The notes beneath the pieces were generated by a model. That model had not been told where the DNA came from and did not search any database. It worked only from the letters and a program-made list of their open reading frames with translations. Positions 1-7,872 of a stretch of DNA of 64,000 bases are shown here, piece by piece (the first letter of the stretch is position 1; the number at the start of each line of letters is the position of its first letter). The DNA comes from Peteryoungia desertarenae (lineage in GTDB: Bacteria; Pseudomonadota; Alphaproteobacteria; Rhizobiales; Rhizobiaceae). The stretch covers positions 2,820,501-2,884,500 of the forward strand of contig NZ_CP058350.1 in NCBI RefSeq assembly GCF_005860795.2, written 5' to 3'. A program made the translations under genes and the position numbers.

Positions 1-330
1 GTCGACCGCTTCTATCCGGGACGGACGAAGACCCTGCGCGATAACGATCCGCAGGAGGTGAAGGGCACGATGGTGATCGGCATGCAGATCGAGGAAGCCT
101 CGGCAAAGACCCGCGCCGCCGGCGTCTCGGACGATCCAGCCGATGCAGACGCCCGCGTCTGGGCCGGCGTCATCCCGGTCGAAACGGTGATCGGGGAACC
201 TCAGCTCTGCCCGAAGGTGCCGCACGGCGTCACCTTTCCCGATCACCTCACGCCCTATCACGCCGGTCGCCGCCTTGACGAGGCCTTGAGAGAAACACAC
301 CGTCTCTATGAGGCCGGAAGCGGGGATTGA
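1..330 (+). CDS. Pyridoxamine 5'-phosphate oxidase-family FMN-binding protein, C-terminal part
   Basis: The reading frame is open from the first base (VDRFYPGRTKTLRD...) to a TGA at 328-330, so this is the 3' part of a gene that begins outside the window. The segment with MVIGMQIEEASAKTR followed by VWAGVIPV resembles the C-terminal end of pyridoxamine-phosphate-oxidase-like flavin-binding proteins, where an IEEASAK/VWAGVLP pattern is common. Family members are split-barrel FMN binders of mostly unknown substrate. About 109 residues are visible. The N-terminal flavin-binding half is missing, so the function cannot be refined. It converges with the thioesterase gene, leaving only 9 bp between the two stops. 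Confidence 0.7.
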   Translation, partial: VDRFYPGRTKTLRDNDPQEVKGTMVIGMQIEEASAKTRAAGVSDDPADADARVWAGVIPVETVIGEPQLCPKVPHGVTFPDHLTPYHAGRRLDEALRETHRLYEAGSGD

Positions 331-339
331 TCCCCGCCC

Positions 340-786
340 CTAGCCGGAAATCCAGCTTTCCAGCTTCGCCCTCTGCGCATCGCTGAAGGGATGCGAGCGC
401 CGCGTGGCGAGGCTGATATGCACGACAACGGTTTGCGCCGTCGCACAACAGACGCCGTTCTGGAACACCGCCTGCTCCATGGTCACCGAGGAGCGCCCGA
501 TCGCCTTGACCCGCGTGCCGATATCGACTGTCCCCGGCCACAGCACCTCGTTGATATAGTTGATGTCGAGCTTGGCAAGGACGAAGGAGCAATCGGGATC
601 GAGGATCGGATCATCCACATTGTAGATCATCTCGACGCGGCCGGTCTCCATGAAGGTGGCGTAGACGGCATTGTTGACATGCCCCTGCCGGTCCGTGTCG
701 CCATAGCGCAGCTTGTCATAGCTGCGGCTGGCGAAATCCTCGAGGCGTGGCAGCGCCCGCGCGGATGAAGTCTCTGTCGAAGTCAT
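340..786 (-). CDS. Acyl-CoA thioesterase, 4-hydroxybenzoyl-CoA thioesterase (hotdog) family
   Basis: A 148-residue single-domain hotdog protein. The motif YGDTDRQGHVNNAVY (about residues 28-42) is the active-site signature of 4HBT/YbgC-type thioesterases, with the catalytic Asp in the D-x-QGHVNN stretch. It is followed by the usual MEtGR helix and a strand rich in hydrophobic residues. Such enzymes hydrolyse acyl-CoA thioesters in the cytoplasm; the acyl group cannot be told from sequence. The length is normal for the family. It lies downstream of the LysR gene on the same strand with a 33-bp gap, so the two may be co-transcribed. Confidence 0.8.
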   Translation of the reverse strand: MTSTETSSARALPRLEDFASRSYDKLRYGDTDRQGHVNNAVYATFMETGRVEMIYNVDDPILDPDCSFVLAKLDINYINEVLWPGTVDIGTRVKAIGRSSVTMEQAVFQNGVCCATAQTVVVHISLATRRSHPFSDAQRAKLESWISG

Positions 787-819
787 GCTGTCTCTGTCCG
801 TTCTGCAAGTCTTTATGCG

Positions 820-1716
820 TTACGCCGCAAGTCCGATCAATTCGGAAAAGGCATAGCGCACGCTGTCGGCCACCGCCTGGATCGTATCACTCGTTTCCTT
901 GCCCGTCAGCAACCGCACCTCGAAACTCCCCAGATCCGGCAGGCCCTGCTTGGCCCCCAGCGCCACCATGTCGTCGGTCAGATAGCTGCGCGGGAGCGGC
1001 GCGATCGCCAGATCCGCTATCACCGCCGCGCGCTGCGCCATGGTATGGGCCGACAGATAGGCGATGCGATAATTGCGCCGCTCCTTGTCGAGCCGCGCCA
1101 GCGCATCCGCCCGCCAGCAGCAGCCATCCTCCCAGATTGACACAGGCAGCGGATCGCGCAAATGCGCCGTGCCGCATTTCGCCCCGGCCCAGACAAGCTG
1201 TTCCTGGTGGATCACCTCGCCCTCATGGATGACGGCGCCGGGTGCGCAATTGATCAGCGTGAGGTCCAGCCGCTGCTCGGCCAGCCGCCGCCTGAGCGCC
1301 CCGGACGTATCGACCGTCAGATCCACCATGATCAGCGGATAGAGCTCGGCGAAACGCCTGAGGATCGATGGCATGAAGCGCTCGCCGATATCGTCCGGTG
1401 CGCCGAGCCTGACGACGCCCTTCATTTCCGGCATGCGGAAGCGCCCGACCGCCTCGTTGGACAGCGCCAGCATCCGCCGCGCATAAGGAAGCAGCGTCTC
1501 GCCGCTTTCCGTCAGTGTCACCGAACGCGCATCGCGCAGGAAAAGCGTGGCATTGAGCTGTTCTTCCAGCTTCTTGATCTGCATGGACACCGCAGACGGC
1601 GTGCGGAAAACCCGCTCGGCCGCCGTGGTGAAGCTGCCCGTTTCGGCAATCGCGATGAAGGTGCGCAACACATCATTGTCGAGCAGCGGCAGGGGCTGGC
1701 GAAGGGTCATGTTCAT
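820..1716 (-). CDS. LysR-family transcriptional regulator
   Basis: An N-terminal winged helix-turn-helix (about residues 10-70: LRTFIAIAETGSFTTAAERV, then SAVSMQIKKLEEQL) is followed by a substrate-binding domain of LysR type (VRLGAPDDIGERFMPSIL onward). The frame extends to 1758, but I chose the ATG at 1716 because an AAGGA sequence sits 7 bases before it and LysR proteins normally start close to the helix-turn-helix; 298 residues is standard. It is divergent from a pair of DUF1127 genes. In Brucella and Agrobacterium/Sinorhizobium relatives, LysR proteins (VtlR/LsrB) are known to activate small DUF1127 genes, so regulation of its neighbours is a fair inference but not shown here. Confidence 0.85.
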   Translation of the reverse strand: MNMTLRQPLPLLDNDVLRTFIAIAETGSFTTAAERVFRTPSAVSMQIKKLEEQLNATLFLRDARSVTLTESGETLLPYARRMLALSNEAVGRFRMPEMKGVVRLGAPDDIGERFMPSILRRFAELYPLIMVDLTVDTSGALRRRLAEQRLDLTLINCAPGAVIHEGEVIHQEQLVWAGAKCGTAHLRDPLPVSIWEDGCCWRADALARLDKERRNYRIAYLSAHTMAQRAAVIADLAIAPLPRSYLTDDMVALGAKQGLPDLGSFEVRLLTGKETSDTIQAVADSVRYAFSELIGLAA

Positions 1717-1826
1717 CGGCGCATCCTTCAGTAAAATTGATCCTAAGGACGATATCATCGCGTTTGATTGAATGTCAATTCACCGGCATGCTCCTGTTCA
1801 CATCAGCAGAAAAGGAGTTCCCGCCC
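1717..1826. promoter_or_regulatory. Divergent control region between LysR gene and DUF1127 genes
   Basis: This 110-bp AT-richer gap contains a short perfect dyad TCCTAAGGA (1741-1749) and a region with ATTGA...TCAAT elements around 1735-1785. LysR regulators usually bind T-N11-A type dyads between themselves and a divergent target. The AAGGAG ribosome site of the plus-strand gene lies at about 1811-1816. The assignment is by position and dyad only. Confidence 0.4.
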
Positions 1827-2147
1827 ATGTCGCACAAGCCGCAAATGCCATCGCTGAACCTGATCAGCCCCGCCGCCCTGGCGGCAACTTTCGTCGCAAC
1901 CCTGCGCGACCACATTCAGAGACGGCGCCGCAAGGCCGCCATTTCCGCAGCCTTTCGCGACATTGCCCGCCTGCCGCAGCGCGTCCAGCAGGACCTGATC
2001 TTCCGCGACCCGCGCCTCACTTCACCAATTCGAATGAATAACATCAGAAACATTCGTTTGATTGATGCAAACACCCGCGCGACAAAGAGAACCTCAGCCA
2101 CGCCCCGATCTCTCCAACCCCAACCCCTCCAACAGATGAGAGGCTAG
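1827..2147 (+). CDS. DUF1127-like small basic protein
   Basis: A 106-residue Arg-rich protein. The ATG at 1827 was chosen because AAGGAG lies 9 bases upstream; longer in-frame starts lack a site. The central part (RRRRKAAISAAFRDIARLPQ, then RVQQDLIFRDPRL) matches the DUF1127 pattern of an Arg-rich helix followed by a 'LP..v..DiG..' type segment, but it is degenerate. In rhizobia DUF1127 (YjiS-like) proteins are linked to stress adaptation and phosphate or RNA metabolism; the role of this one is unknown. The C-terminal 40 residues are low-complexity (NIRNIRLIDAN...). The next gene starts 4 bp later, suggesting an operon. Confidence 0.6.
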   Translation: MSHKPQMPSLNLISPAALAATFVATLRDHIQRRRRKAAISAAFRDIARLPQRVQQDLIFRDPRLTSPIRMNNIRNIRLIDANTRATKRTSATPRSLQPQPLQQMRG

Positions 2148-2151
2148 CCCC

Positions 2152-2409
2152 ATGGCCACGACCACAGTTCCGTTTTCGCCGCTTTCGCTTCAGCAGAGGG
2201 CCGATATCGCCGCCTCCCCGGCTGGCGTCCGGCGCGCGACGGCGCTTGCCATGGCCGTCCGGATCGTGGAGGTTCTCGCGCTCTTCATCGTCACCCGCCT
2301 CGAATCCCTCGATGACGCGCTGGAGCGCCGCCGCAACGCCCGCGCGCTGGAAGCCCTGCCGATGGATCTGCGCAAGGATCTTGGCTGGCCTTCAGGCGAC
2401 ATGCGGTAG
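2152..2409 (+). CDS. DUF1127 domain-containing protein
   Basis: An 85-residue protein whose C-terminal half (ALERRRNARALEALPMDLRK, then DLGWP) is a clear DUF1127 motif: Arg-rich helix, L..L, D-L-G-W/L-P. The N-terminal half carries an amphipathic to hydrophobic segment (ATALAMAVRIVEVLALFIVT) that could touch the membrane. It follows the preceding DUF1127-like gene by 4 bp and both are divergent from the LysR regulator. DUF1127 proteins of alphaproteobacteria are small, often strongly regulated, and some bind RNA or influence phosphate and carbon metabolism; nothing specific can be said for this one. Confidence 0.75.
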   Translation: MATTTVPFSPLSLQQRADIAASPAGVRRATALAMAVRIVEVLALFIVTRLESLDDALERRRNARALEALPMDLRKDLGWPSGDMR

Positions 2410-2741
2410 CATTGCGCCAGACCAGCCCATCAGCCGATGCAGGAACAGGCCGGATGTCGCAAATCGGCAGATAGACCCCCTTGCAAACATGGCCCGCCAG
2501 ATGGCCAAAAACCCCTTGCTGATCAGTCCTGTCTTGAACAATCCCGGTTGCGGCATGCGAGCCCGCGTGTCGCAACCGGTCAAATTCCAAAAAAAGCGCA
2601 AGCTTTAGCGCGGGCGAATACTTCTCTGCCGCACAATTCCATGCCAATGTCGCTTTGAGAACATCCCCGCCGCCAATTCACGCAGAGCATGCGGCCAATT
2701 GGGGAAGCATCTCCACCACCGGCAACATATTGGGCAAAGCC
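2410..2741. other. Intergenic region upstream of the GlxA-type regulator
   Basis: About 330 bp with no convincing gene. It should hold the promoter of the AraC-type regulator. I see no strong terminator, repeat or RNA gene. In-frame TTG codons upstream of the regulator (from 2655) would add 29 residues that do not resemble the family. Confidence 0.4.
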
Positions 2742-3761
2742 ATGAACAAGCAGCAGACAAAGAAGCGCACGCTCGTCTTCTTCCTCGTTCCGCATTTTAC
2801 CCTTCTGCCCTTCTCCGGCGCCATCGAGACGCTGAGGATTGCCAATCGCATGCTGGGTTACGCCGCCTATGACTGGCGCCTTGCCTCTGTCGATGGCCAG
2901 AAGGTCTATTCCTCTTCAGGCATCGGCATCGAGGTGAATTCCTCGCTCGCCGACGAGCGCCGTTATCTCGGCGGCGAAAACCGGCCCAACATGGCGATCG
3001 TCTGTTCCGGCATCTATGTCGAGGAATATTCCAACAAGTCGGTCAATGCCTGGCTGCGCGAGGCCTATAACCGCAATGTCGCCGTCGGCTCGCTCTGTAC
3101 AGGCGCCCATATCCTCGCCCAGGCGGGGCTGTTGAATGGCAAGCGCTGCGCCATTCACTGGGAGAACCTCCCCGGCTTTTCCGAAACCTTCCCCCAGGCC
3201 GAAGTCTATGCCGATCTCTACGAGGTCGACAGCAATCTCTATACCTGCGCCGGGGGTACTGCCTCGCTTGACATGATGCTGAACCTGATCGGCCAGGATT
3301 TCGGCGAAGGCCTCGTCAACCGCGTCTGCGAACAGCACCTGACAGACCGCGTCCGCTCGGCCAATGACCGCCAGCGCCTGCCCCTTCGCGCCCGTCTCGG
3401 CGTGCAGAATTCCAAGGTGCTGCAGATCATCGAGCTGATGGAGGCCAATCTCTCCGAGCCGCTCTCGCTTCTCGAAATCGCCGATGACGCAGGCCTCTCG
3501 CGCCGCCAGATCGAACGCCTCTTCAGACAGGAAATGGGCCGCTCGCCCGCCCGCTACTATCTCGAAATCCGGCTTGACCGCGCCCGCCACCTGCTGGTCC
3601 AGTCCTCCATGCCGGTCGTCGAAGTGGCGGTTGCCTGCGGCTTCGTCTCCGCCTCGCATTTCTCCAAATGCTACCGCGAAGTCTACAACCGCTCCCCCCA
3701 GCAGGAACGCGCCGAACGCAAGCTGACGGTCAGCACGAACCGCACCGGCGTGGTGGTGTAA
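2742..3761 (+). CDS. GlxA-family AraC-type transcriptional regulator (DJ-1/PfpI plus AraC HTH)
   Basis: Residues about 7-190 form a class I amidotransferase/DJ-1-like domain (FLVPHFTLLPFSGAIETLR, and the SLCTGAHILAQAGLL elbow with Cys). Residues about 225-325 form a double AraC helix-turn-helix (LSLLEIADDAGLSRRQIERL and VAVACGFVSASHFSKCYRE). This is the GlxA architecture, whose best-known members (GbdR, CdhR, ArgR of Pseudomonas) control use of quaternary amines, carnitine or arginine. The ATG at 2742 is chosen because MNKQQTKKRTLVFFLVPHF is the typical family N terminus, giving 339 residues. No obvious metabolic target lies next to it, so its effector is unknown. Confidence 0.85.
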   Translation: MNKQQTKKRTLVFFLVPHFTLLPFSGAIETLRIANRMLGYAAYDWRLASVDGQKVYSSSGIGIEVNSSLADERRYLGGENRPNMAIVCSGIYVEEYSNKSVNAWLREAYNRNVAVGSLCTGAHILAQAGLLNGKRCAIHWENLPGFSETFPQAEVYADLYEVDSNLYTCAGGTASLDMMLNLIGQDFGEGLVNRVCEQHLTDRVRSANDRQRLPLRARLGVQNSKVLQIIELMEANLSEPLSLLEIADDAGLSRRQIERLFRQEMGRSPARYYLEIRLDRARHLLVQSSMPVVEVAVACGFVSASHFSKCYREVYNRSPQQERAERKLTVSTNRTGVVV

Positions 3762-3768
3762 GACGCTG

Positions 3769-3963
3769 GGTCCCTCTCCCCCTTGCGGGGGAGATGTCAA
3801 GAAGTGACAGAGGGGGGTACCGCGCGGCAGGACGGTTGCCGCACGCAGTTAAGCCCTCCCCCTTGTGGGGAGGGTTTGGGAGGGGCCTTCGCCAGTCGCC
3901 GCCACCCACTCTCCCCCCGTGTGGGGGAGATGTCACGAAGTGACAGAGGGGGGTGGAGGGACC
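3769..3963. repeat. Mosaic of GC-rich palindromic intergenic repeats
   Basis: Two direct copies of a CTCCCCC...GGGGGAGATGTCA-A/C-GAAGTGACAGAGGGGGG unit lie at about 3774-3818 and 3909-3953. Between them is a third palindrome (CCCTCCCCCTTGTGGGGAGG type, about 3855-3888). The whole block is bounded by GGTCCCTC (3769) and GAGGGACC (3956-3963), an inverted repeat. Similar CCTCCCCCTTG...GGGGGAGG units recur at 23.2, 23.45, 23.57, 24.5 and 59.0 kb. They look like the small mosaic palindromic elements of rhizobial genomes. The block forms the left edge of the accessory segment. Confidence 0.75.
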
Positions 3964-4324
3964 AATTAACGTAGCAGTCTGCAAAGGTGTTGTCCGTTGA
4001 GTTTGGCCTGCTGGCCACAACGGACACGTCTCACATCTGCTTTCACCGGTATTCGCATAGCTATTGCCCTTGAGGACATAGGCCCGTGCCCGGCACTTAG
4101 GTCCCGCGATTTCGCGTGGAAGCCGGTACGGAAAATTGCAAGCTTGAGCAGGCAGCAACTTGTGCAAACCAACTAGTAGCCCCCATGGGGATCCGCCGTG
4201 CCAACTGCCTCAAGCGCCCTCCTCGCGGATGATTTGGCCGCTTTGAGCTTTCAGTTGTGAACTATGATGCTTCTCAATTGAAGATCGCAGTTTTATTGCA
4301 TAGTTTACTGGGCAGGGGGAAGGT
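3964..4324. other. Non-coding left flank of the accessory segment
   Basis: About 360 bp. A 68-residue minus-strand reading frame (3966-4172) shows no recognisable domain and has no good ribosome site. Base composition drops toward AT from about 4200. No tRNA end, integrase or attachment-site duplication is visible. The promoter of the RelA/SpoT-like gene probably lies at about 4230-4310. Confidence 0.4.
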
Positions 4325-5199
4325 ATGACTCAAAAACCAACATATGAAGAATACCTCGATGAATGTCTCAAAGAGCTTAATGTAGCCGACGCTCAGAAGG
4401 CGAGCAAAGCCTTCGAATTCAATATGCGCGCGGCGGCGCAGTCACTGCACTCAAGCTACGAACTAAAAACAATAATAGCGGCACTGAATAACGCAAAAAC
4501 GTCATATGCACATGATCGGCCTGAGCTGCTTTTCTTTCCATCAGACGCTCCAGACAAAACTAATTTCCTAAGCAAATCCTTCGATAGCACTATCGATAAG
4601 CTCTACAGGCGGAATGTCCTTTTAACAAAAAATATCCCGCACCTCCCCCGGAAGGCGTCATCAAAGCGTCTGATGTTTACGAAAACATAGATGATCTTCT
4701 CCGTACCAGGATAGTATGCAAATACATGGACGGACCGGAGCATGTTTGTCAAACACTCGAAAAAGAGTGTGAGGCTGCTGGGATAGAACATAGGTACAAA
4801 GATGTTGGCACGGATGCCGGCTATTACGCATGGCATTTCTATTTCCGTTATCCTGCAGAGTTAATGCTCGGCGGCAATATCGAACATCGGAGACTATGGG
4901 TCGAGCTCCAATTTACAACTCAGTTGGCTGAGGTCATCACAATCCTTACACACCAGCTCTATGAAGAGCGACGCTCAGGAAGAAACCACGGGGTGGGATC
5001 AAAATGGAAGTGGGATGCAACCTCAAATAGGTTTCGTTCAGCCTACTTGGGCCATGGCTTGCATCTCCTCGAAGGGATAATTCAGGGCCTCAAGGATGAT
5101 TTAGTAGCGCCTCCTAAACGGGATGAAGAGAAGCCCGAAGGAAACGATAAAGCCGTCGCTTTTGAAGCTGACGCACAAGATTTCGTAGAAGTGGACTAA
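4325..5199 (+). pseudogene. RelA/SpoT-like nucleotidyltransferase domain protein, split by a -1 frameshift
   Basis: The ATG at 4325 follows AGGGGGAAGG. The first frame (MTQKPTYEEYLDECLKELNV ... FDSTIDKLYRRNVL) runs to about 4621; the rest continues in the -1 frame (FNKKYPAPPPEGVIKASDVY, IDDLLRTRIVCKYMDGPEHV, TDAGYYAWHFYF, LWVELQFTTQLAEVITILTH) to the TAA at 5197-5199. Joined, the two parts make one protein of about 292 residues. It has RelA/SpoT synthetase-like landmarks: the R-[IV]-V segment, a YYAWH block in place of GYQSLH, and a V-E-[IL]-Q-x-T strand followed by a H-x-LYEE helix. The break is at a T4/A6 stretch (4619-4632). It could be a sequencing error, a true inactivating indel or programmed slippage. 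Family members make or modify nucleotides; some act as toxins (toxSAS) in phage defence. The DUF262 gene follows 3 bp later. Confidence 0.7.
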
Positions 5200-5202
5200 A
5201 CA

Positions 5203-6771
5203 ATGCGGATCAGCTCACCACAACCGTCCGTTCTTCATCTGGTAACGCTCTTTAGGATGATCACCACTGGCGAGGTCCGCATTCCGGCTTTCCAACGAAA
5301 CTTTGTTTGGACAGAAAAACAGATGATTGAGTTGCTGGAAAGCGTCAATGAGAGCTTTCCGATCGGAAGCATCCTACTCTGGAACGTTGACAAGAAGGTC
5401 CTAAAGATCGCCCCCAGCGGAACCAGCTCCTTCCCCTCGCTGGCGGAGGAGTTTCCGACGAATTACGTCCTCGACGGGATGCAGCGCCTTTCAACTCTTT
5501 ATGGTGTCTTTCATCATGGTGTTACTACGGCTGACCCTAGATTCGATATTTGGTTTGATCTGAAGACAGGACTATTCTCACATCGGGGCGATACTGAACC
5601 ATCGGAGACATCAATCCCACTTGCAGCTCTTTTCACCCCCCGAACTTTGTTAATTCATCAGGGTAAAATTGCATCGCTAAACAACTCCGATGCACTGCTG
5701 GACACGCTTCTGAATTTACAGGCGTCTTTCCAAGAATACATGGTGCCAGTGGTCACCATAAAAAGCCCCGACATAAACCGAGTGGTAGGCATCTTCGAGA
5801 AGATCAACTCAACCGGTACCCGTCTTGATCCTGTGGACTTCATGCGCGCGATCACATGGGCAGAAGATTTCGATCTAAATCATTATCTCGACGAGAGCTT
5901 GGCAGCCGTATCCGACGTGGGCGCTACGATAGGATCGGAGACGATGATCAAATGCGTAGGTCTAGTGCTCGGAATTGCGCCAACTACGGACGGCCTCTTA
6001 CAGCTTCGTACGCAAGAGCCTGCAGAGCTAGCAAAAGCGTTTCACCGTGCCATCTCCGGCATCATTGAGGTTATGGCCTTTCTCGATCACCATCTCAATA
6101 TCCAATCCACCGATCTTGTTCCCTACGAAGGCCAGATATTGCTGCTGTTTAAGGCGATAGGACTAGCTGAGGCAACAGCCCCTGACATCGATGCTTTGGT
6201 CCAATGGTTTTGGGCAGTTGGCTTCAACGAAGGTCTGCGAGGCAAACCCGATCACTATGTGGTTAGGGCTGTCGAGAATTGGAAGGGACTGATTGAGGGC
6301 GGGGTTCGAGGATTGGAGCCTCGCCTAAAACTTACGGCTACGGAACTGTTGGAGCGTCGAATTGTTGCGGGCGGCGCACTTTCGTCGACCTATGCCGCTA
6401 TGTACGCTGCCAATGAAGCCAGGGACATACCGAACGGAGATTACATCCATCCTTCCGTGTACATGGCCAGCAACGACATGAGCGCGTTTCAACCTGTTTT
6501 TGCACGTGCGGAACTGGTTCAGGGTGGACTACCGCACACTATCTCCGCACGTCTGTTCGCCAACGTTGTACTATTCGGCAGCAACACTGCGCCCGATAAT
6601 CTCCGTGAATGCATCATCGGAGCTGCAGAGCGTCACGATTGGGCGACACTCAGTTCGCAGTTCATTGATGAGGAGGCCGTACAAGCCTTGCGAGTCAACG
6701 ATGCGGTGCGCTTCATGAACGCCAGGGTTCAGATCATGATTGCCCGAGCCCACGCACTCGTTGGCGCTTAG
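5203..6771 (+). CDS. DUF262 (GmrSD N-terminal/ParB-fold) domain protein
   Basis: A 522-residue protein. The N-terminal part carries the DUF262 landmarks: IPAFQRNFVWTEKQMIELLE (about residues 27-46), FPIGSILLWN, and DGMQRLSTL (about residues 91-99), the counterpart of the catalytic DGQQR motif of the ParB/Srx-like fold, with Met replacing the first Gln. Further on is FEKINSTGTRLDPVDFMRAI, the conserved 'INSTG..L...D' motif. The C-terminal half is mostly helical and unassigned; it lacks an obvious HNH (GmrD) motif. DUF262 proteins include the type IV restriction enzyme GmrSD and other phage-defence proteins. The gene starts 3 bp after the RelA/SpoT-like stop, so the two are surely co-transcribed. 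Codon use is AT-richer than in flanking genes, a sign of acquisition. Confidence 0.85.
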   Translation: MRISSPQPSVLHLVTLFRMITTGEVRIPAFQRNFVWTEKQMIELLESVNESFPIGSILLWNVDKKVLKIAPSGTSSFPSLAEEFPTNYVLDGMQRLSTLYGVFHHGVTTADPRFDIWFDLKTGLFSHRGDTEPSETSIPLAALFTPRTLLIHQGKIASLNNSDALLDTLLNLQASFQEYMVPVVTIKSPDINRVVGIFEKINSTGTRLDPVDFMRAITWAEDFDLNHYLDESLAAVSDVGATIGSETMIKCVGLVLGIAPTTDGLLQLRTQEPAELAKAFHRAISGIIEVMAFLDHHLNIQSTDLVPYEGQILLLFKAIGLAEATAPDIDALVQWFWAVGFNEGLRGKPDHYVVRAVENWKGLIEGGVRGLEPRLKLTATELLERRIVAGGALSSTYAAMYAANEARDIPNGDYIHPSVYMASNDMSAFQPVFARAELVQGGLPHTISARLFANVVLFGSNTAPDNLRECIIGAAERHDWATLSSQFIDEEAVQALRVNDAVRFMNARVQIMIARAHALVGA

Positions 6772-6921
6772 CACTGTAAATGACTTGAGTGTTGCCAGTT
6801 CTTCCAGTCCCTACAATGCAGAGCCACAAAAGGGAAACATCGTGTCCCCCTAGCCATCCCTCAAGCCCCGGCTTCTACGCCTTTTGAGCCATGGTGGGCG
6901 CCCCCTCCAGGACCGCCGCCC

Positions 6922-7746
6922 TCACCCCACCAGACTCCAGAAAAACCGCGCTGACACAAACATGAGAAACAGTGCAAAGCCCACTTCCAGCTGGCGTTTG
7001 CTCATGGCATGCGCCAGCCTTGCGCCATAGGGGGCAATGGTGAGCGTGATCGGGATGATGAGGGCAACGGCCACCCAGTTGACATAGCCGGTCGAAAGCA
7101 GCGGCAGACCTTCATTGCCCCATCCGGCCCAGATATAGCCGAACAGTGCGGGGATCGAGATCAGCACGCCGACGCCTGCGGATGTCGCCACCGCCTGGTG
7201 GATCGGGCGGCCATAAATGGTCATGAAGGTGTTGTTGAACACCCCGCCGCCAACCCCCATCAGCCCGGAGAGGAGCCCGATGACAAAGCCGGTCAGCGAG
7301 CGCCCCGGCTCGCCCGGCAGGTCCTTGCCCAGATGAAAACGGTTGGAGAGAAAGAGCATGCGCAGCGCCAGAATGAGCGCCATGGCCGCAAAGATGCCGC
7401 GCAGGGCCTCCGATGACGCATGGGAGGCAACGACGGCCGCCGCAATCGCCCCGAGAGGGACTGCGACCATCCAGCGCCTGAGGAGATCATGATCCACCGC
7501 GCCCTTGGCCCTGTGCGCCGCAAAGGAGCGCAGCGACGTCGGCACGATCACCGCCACCGATGTCCCGACCGACAGATGCATGGAAACCTCCGGCGACACG
7601 CCGTAAAGCCCGAAGACCTGATAGAAGACCGGAACGAGCACCGCCCCGCCGCCGATCCCGAAGACACCGGCAAGCAGCCCCGCCACGCCGCCCGCGACAA
7701 TCAGCAGGCCCGCAAACAGCAGCAATTGGGAAAGATCGGGCACCAT
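6922..7746 (-). CDS. Sulfite exporter TauE/SafE family membrane protein
   Basis: A predicted 8-9 helix inner-membrane protein with two homologous halves, each carrying the family's glycine-rich motif: GLLAGVFGIGGGAVLVPVFY near the N terminus and GLLSGLMGVGGGVFNNTFMT in the middle. TauE/SafE (DUF81) proteins export sulfite, sulfoacetate or other organosulfur anions; the substrate here is unknown. I start at the ATG at 7746 (MVPDLSQLLLF) because AGAGG lies 8 bases upstream; the longer frame adds a charged N-terminal tail unlike the family. The result is 274 residues, a normal length. It is a single-gene unit. Confidence 0.85.
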   Translation of the reverse strand: MVPDLSQLLLFAGLLIVAGGVAGLLAGVFGIGGGAVLVPVFYQVFGLYGVSPEVSMHLSVGTSVAVIVPTSLRSFAAHRAKGAVDHDLLRRWMVAVPLGAIAAAVVASHASSEALRGIFAAMALILALRMLFLSNRFHLGKDLPGEPGRSLTGFVIGLLSGLMGVGGGVFNNTFMTIYGRPIHQAVATSAGVGVLISIPALFGYIWAGWGNEGLPLLSTGYVNWVAVALIIPITLTIAPYGARLAHAMSKRQLEVGFALFLMFVSARFFWSLVG

Positions 7747-7872
7747 GCGCAAGCCTCTGCCGCCGCCGCGCGGCCACTCGTGAAGATCTCGCGCCCTGAT
7801 AATCAAATGCCCGCAGTTTGCAAGGCTGACGCTGCGTAAACCGGTTCCCTCAAGGGAAATCCGAAGACCCGC

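Noticed and set aside
3966..4172. 68-codon minus-strand frame left of the accessory module, considered as an IS remnant
   Set aside because: No transposase motif or terminal repeats could be found.
4325..6771. Accessory segment as an integrated island with attachment sites
   Set aside because: No integrase, no tRNA 3' end and no flanking direct repeat were found, so only a general transfer signal (AT richness) remains.
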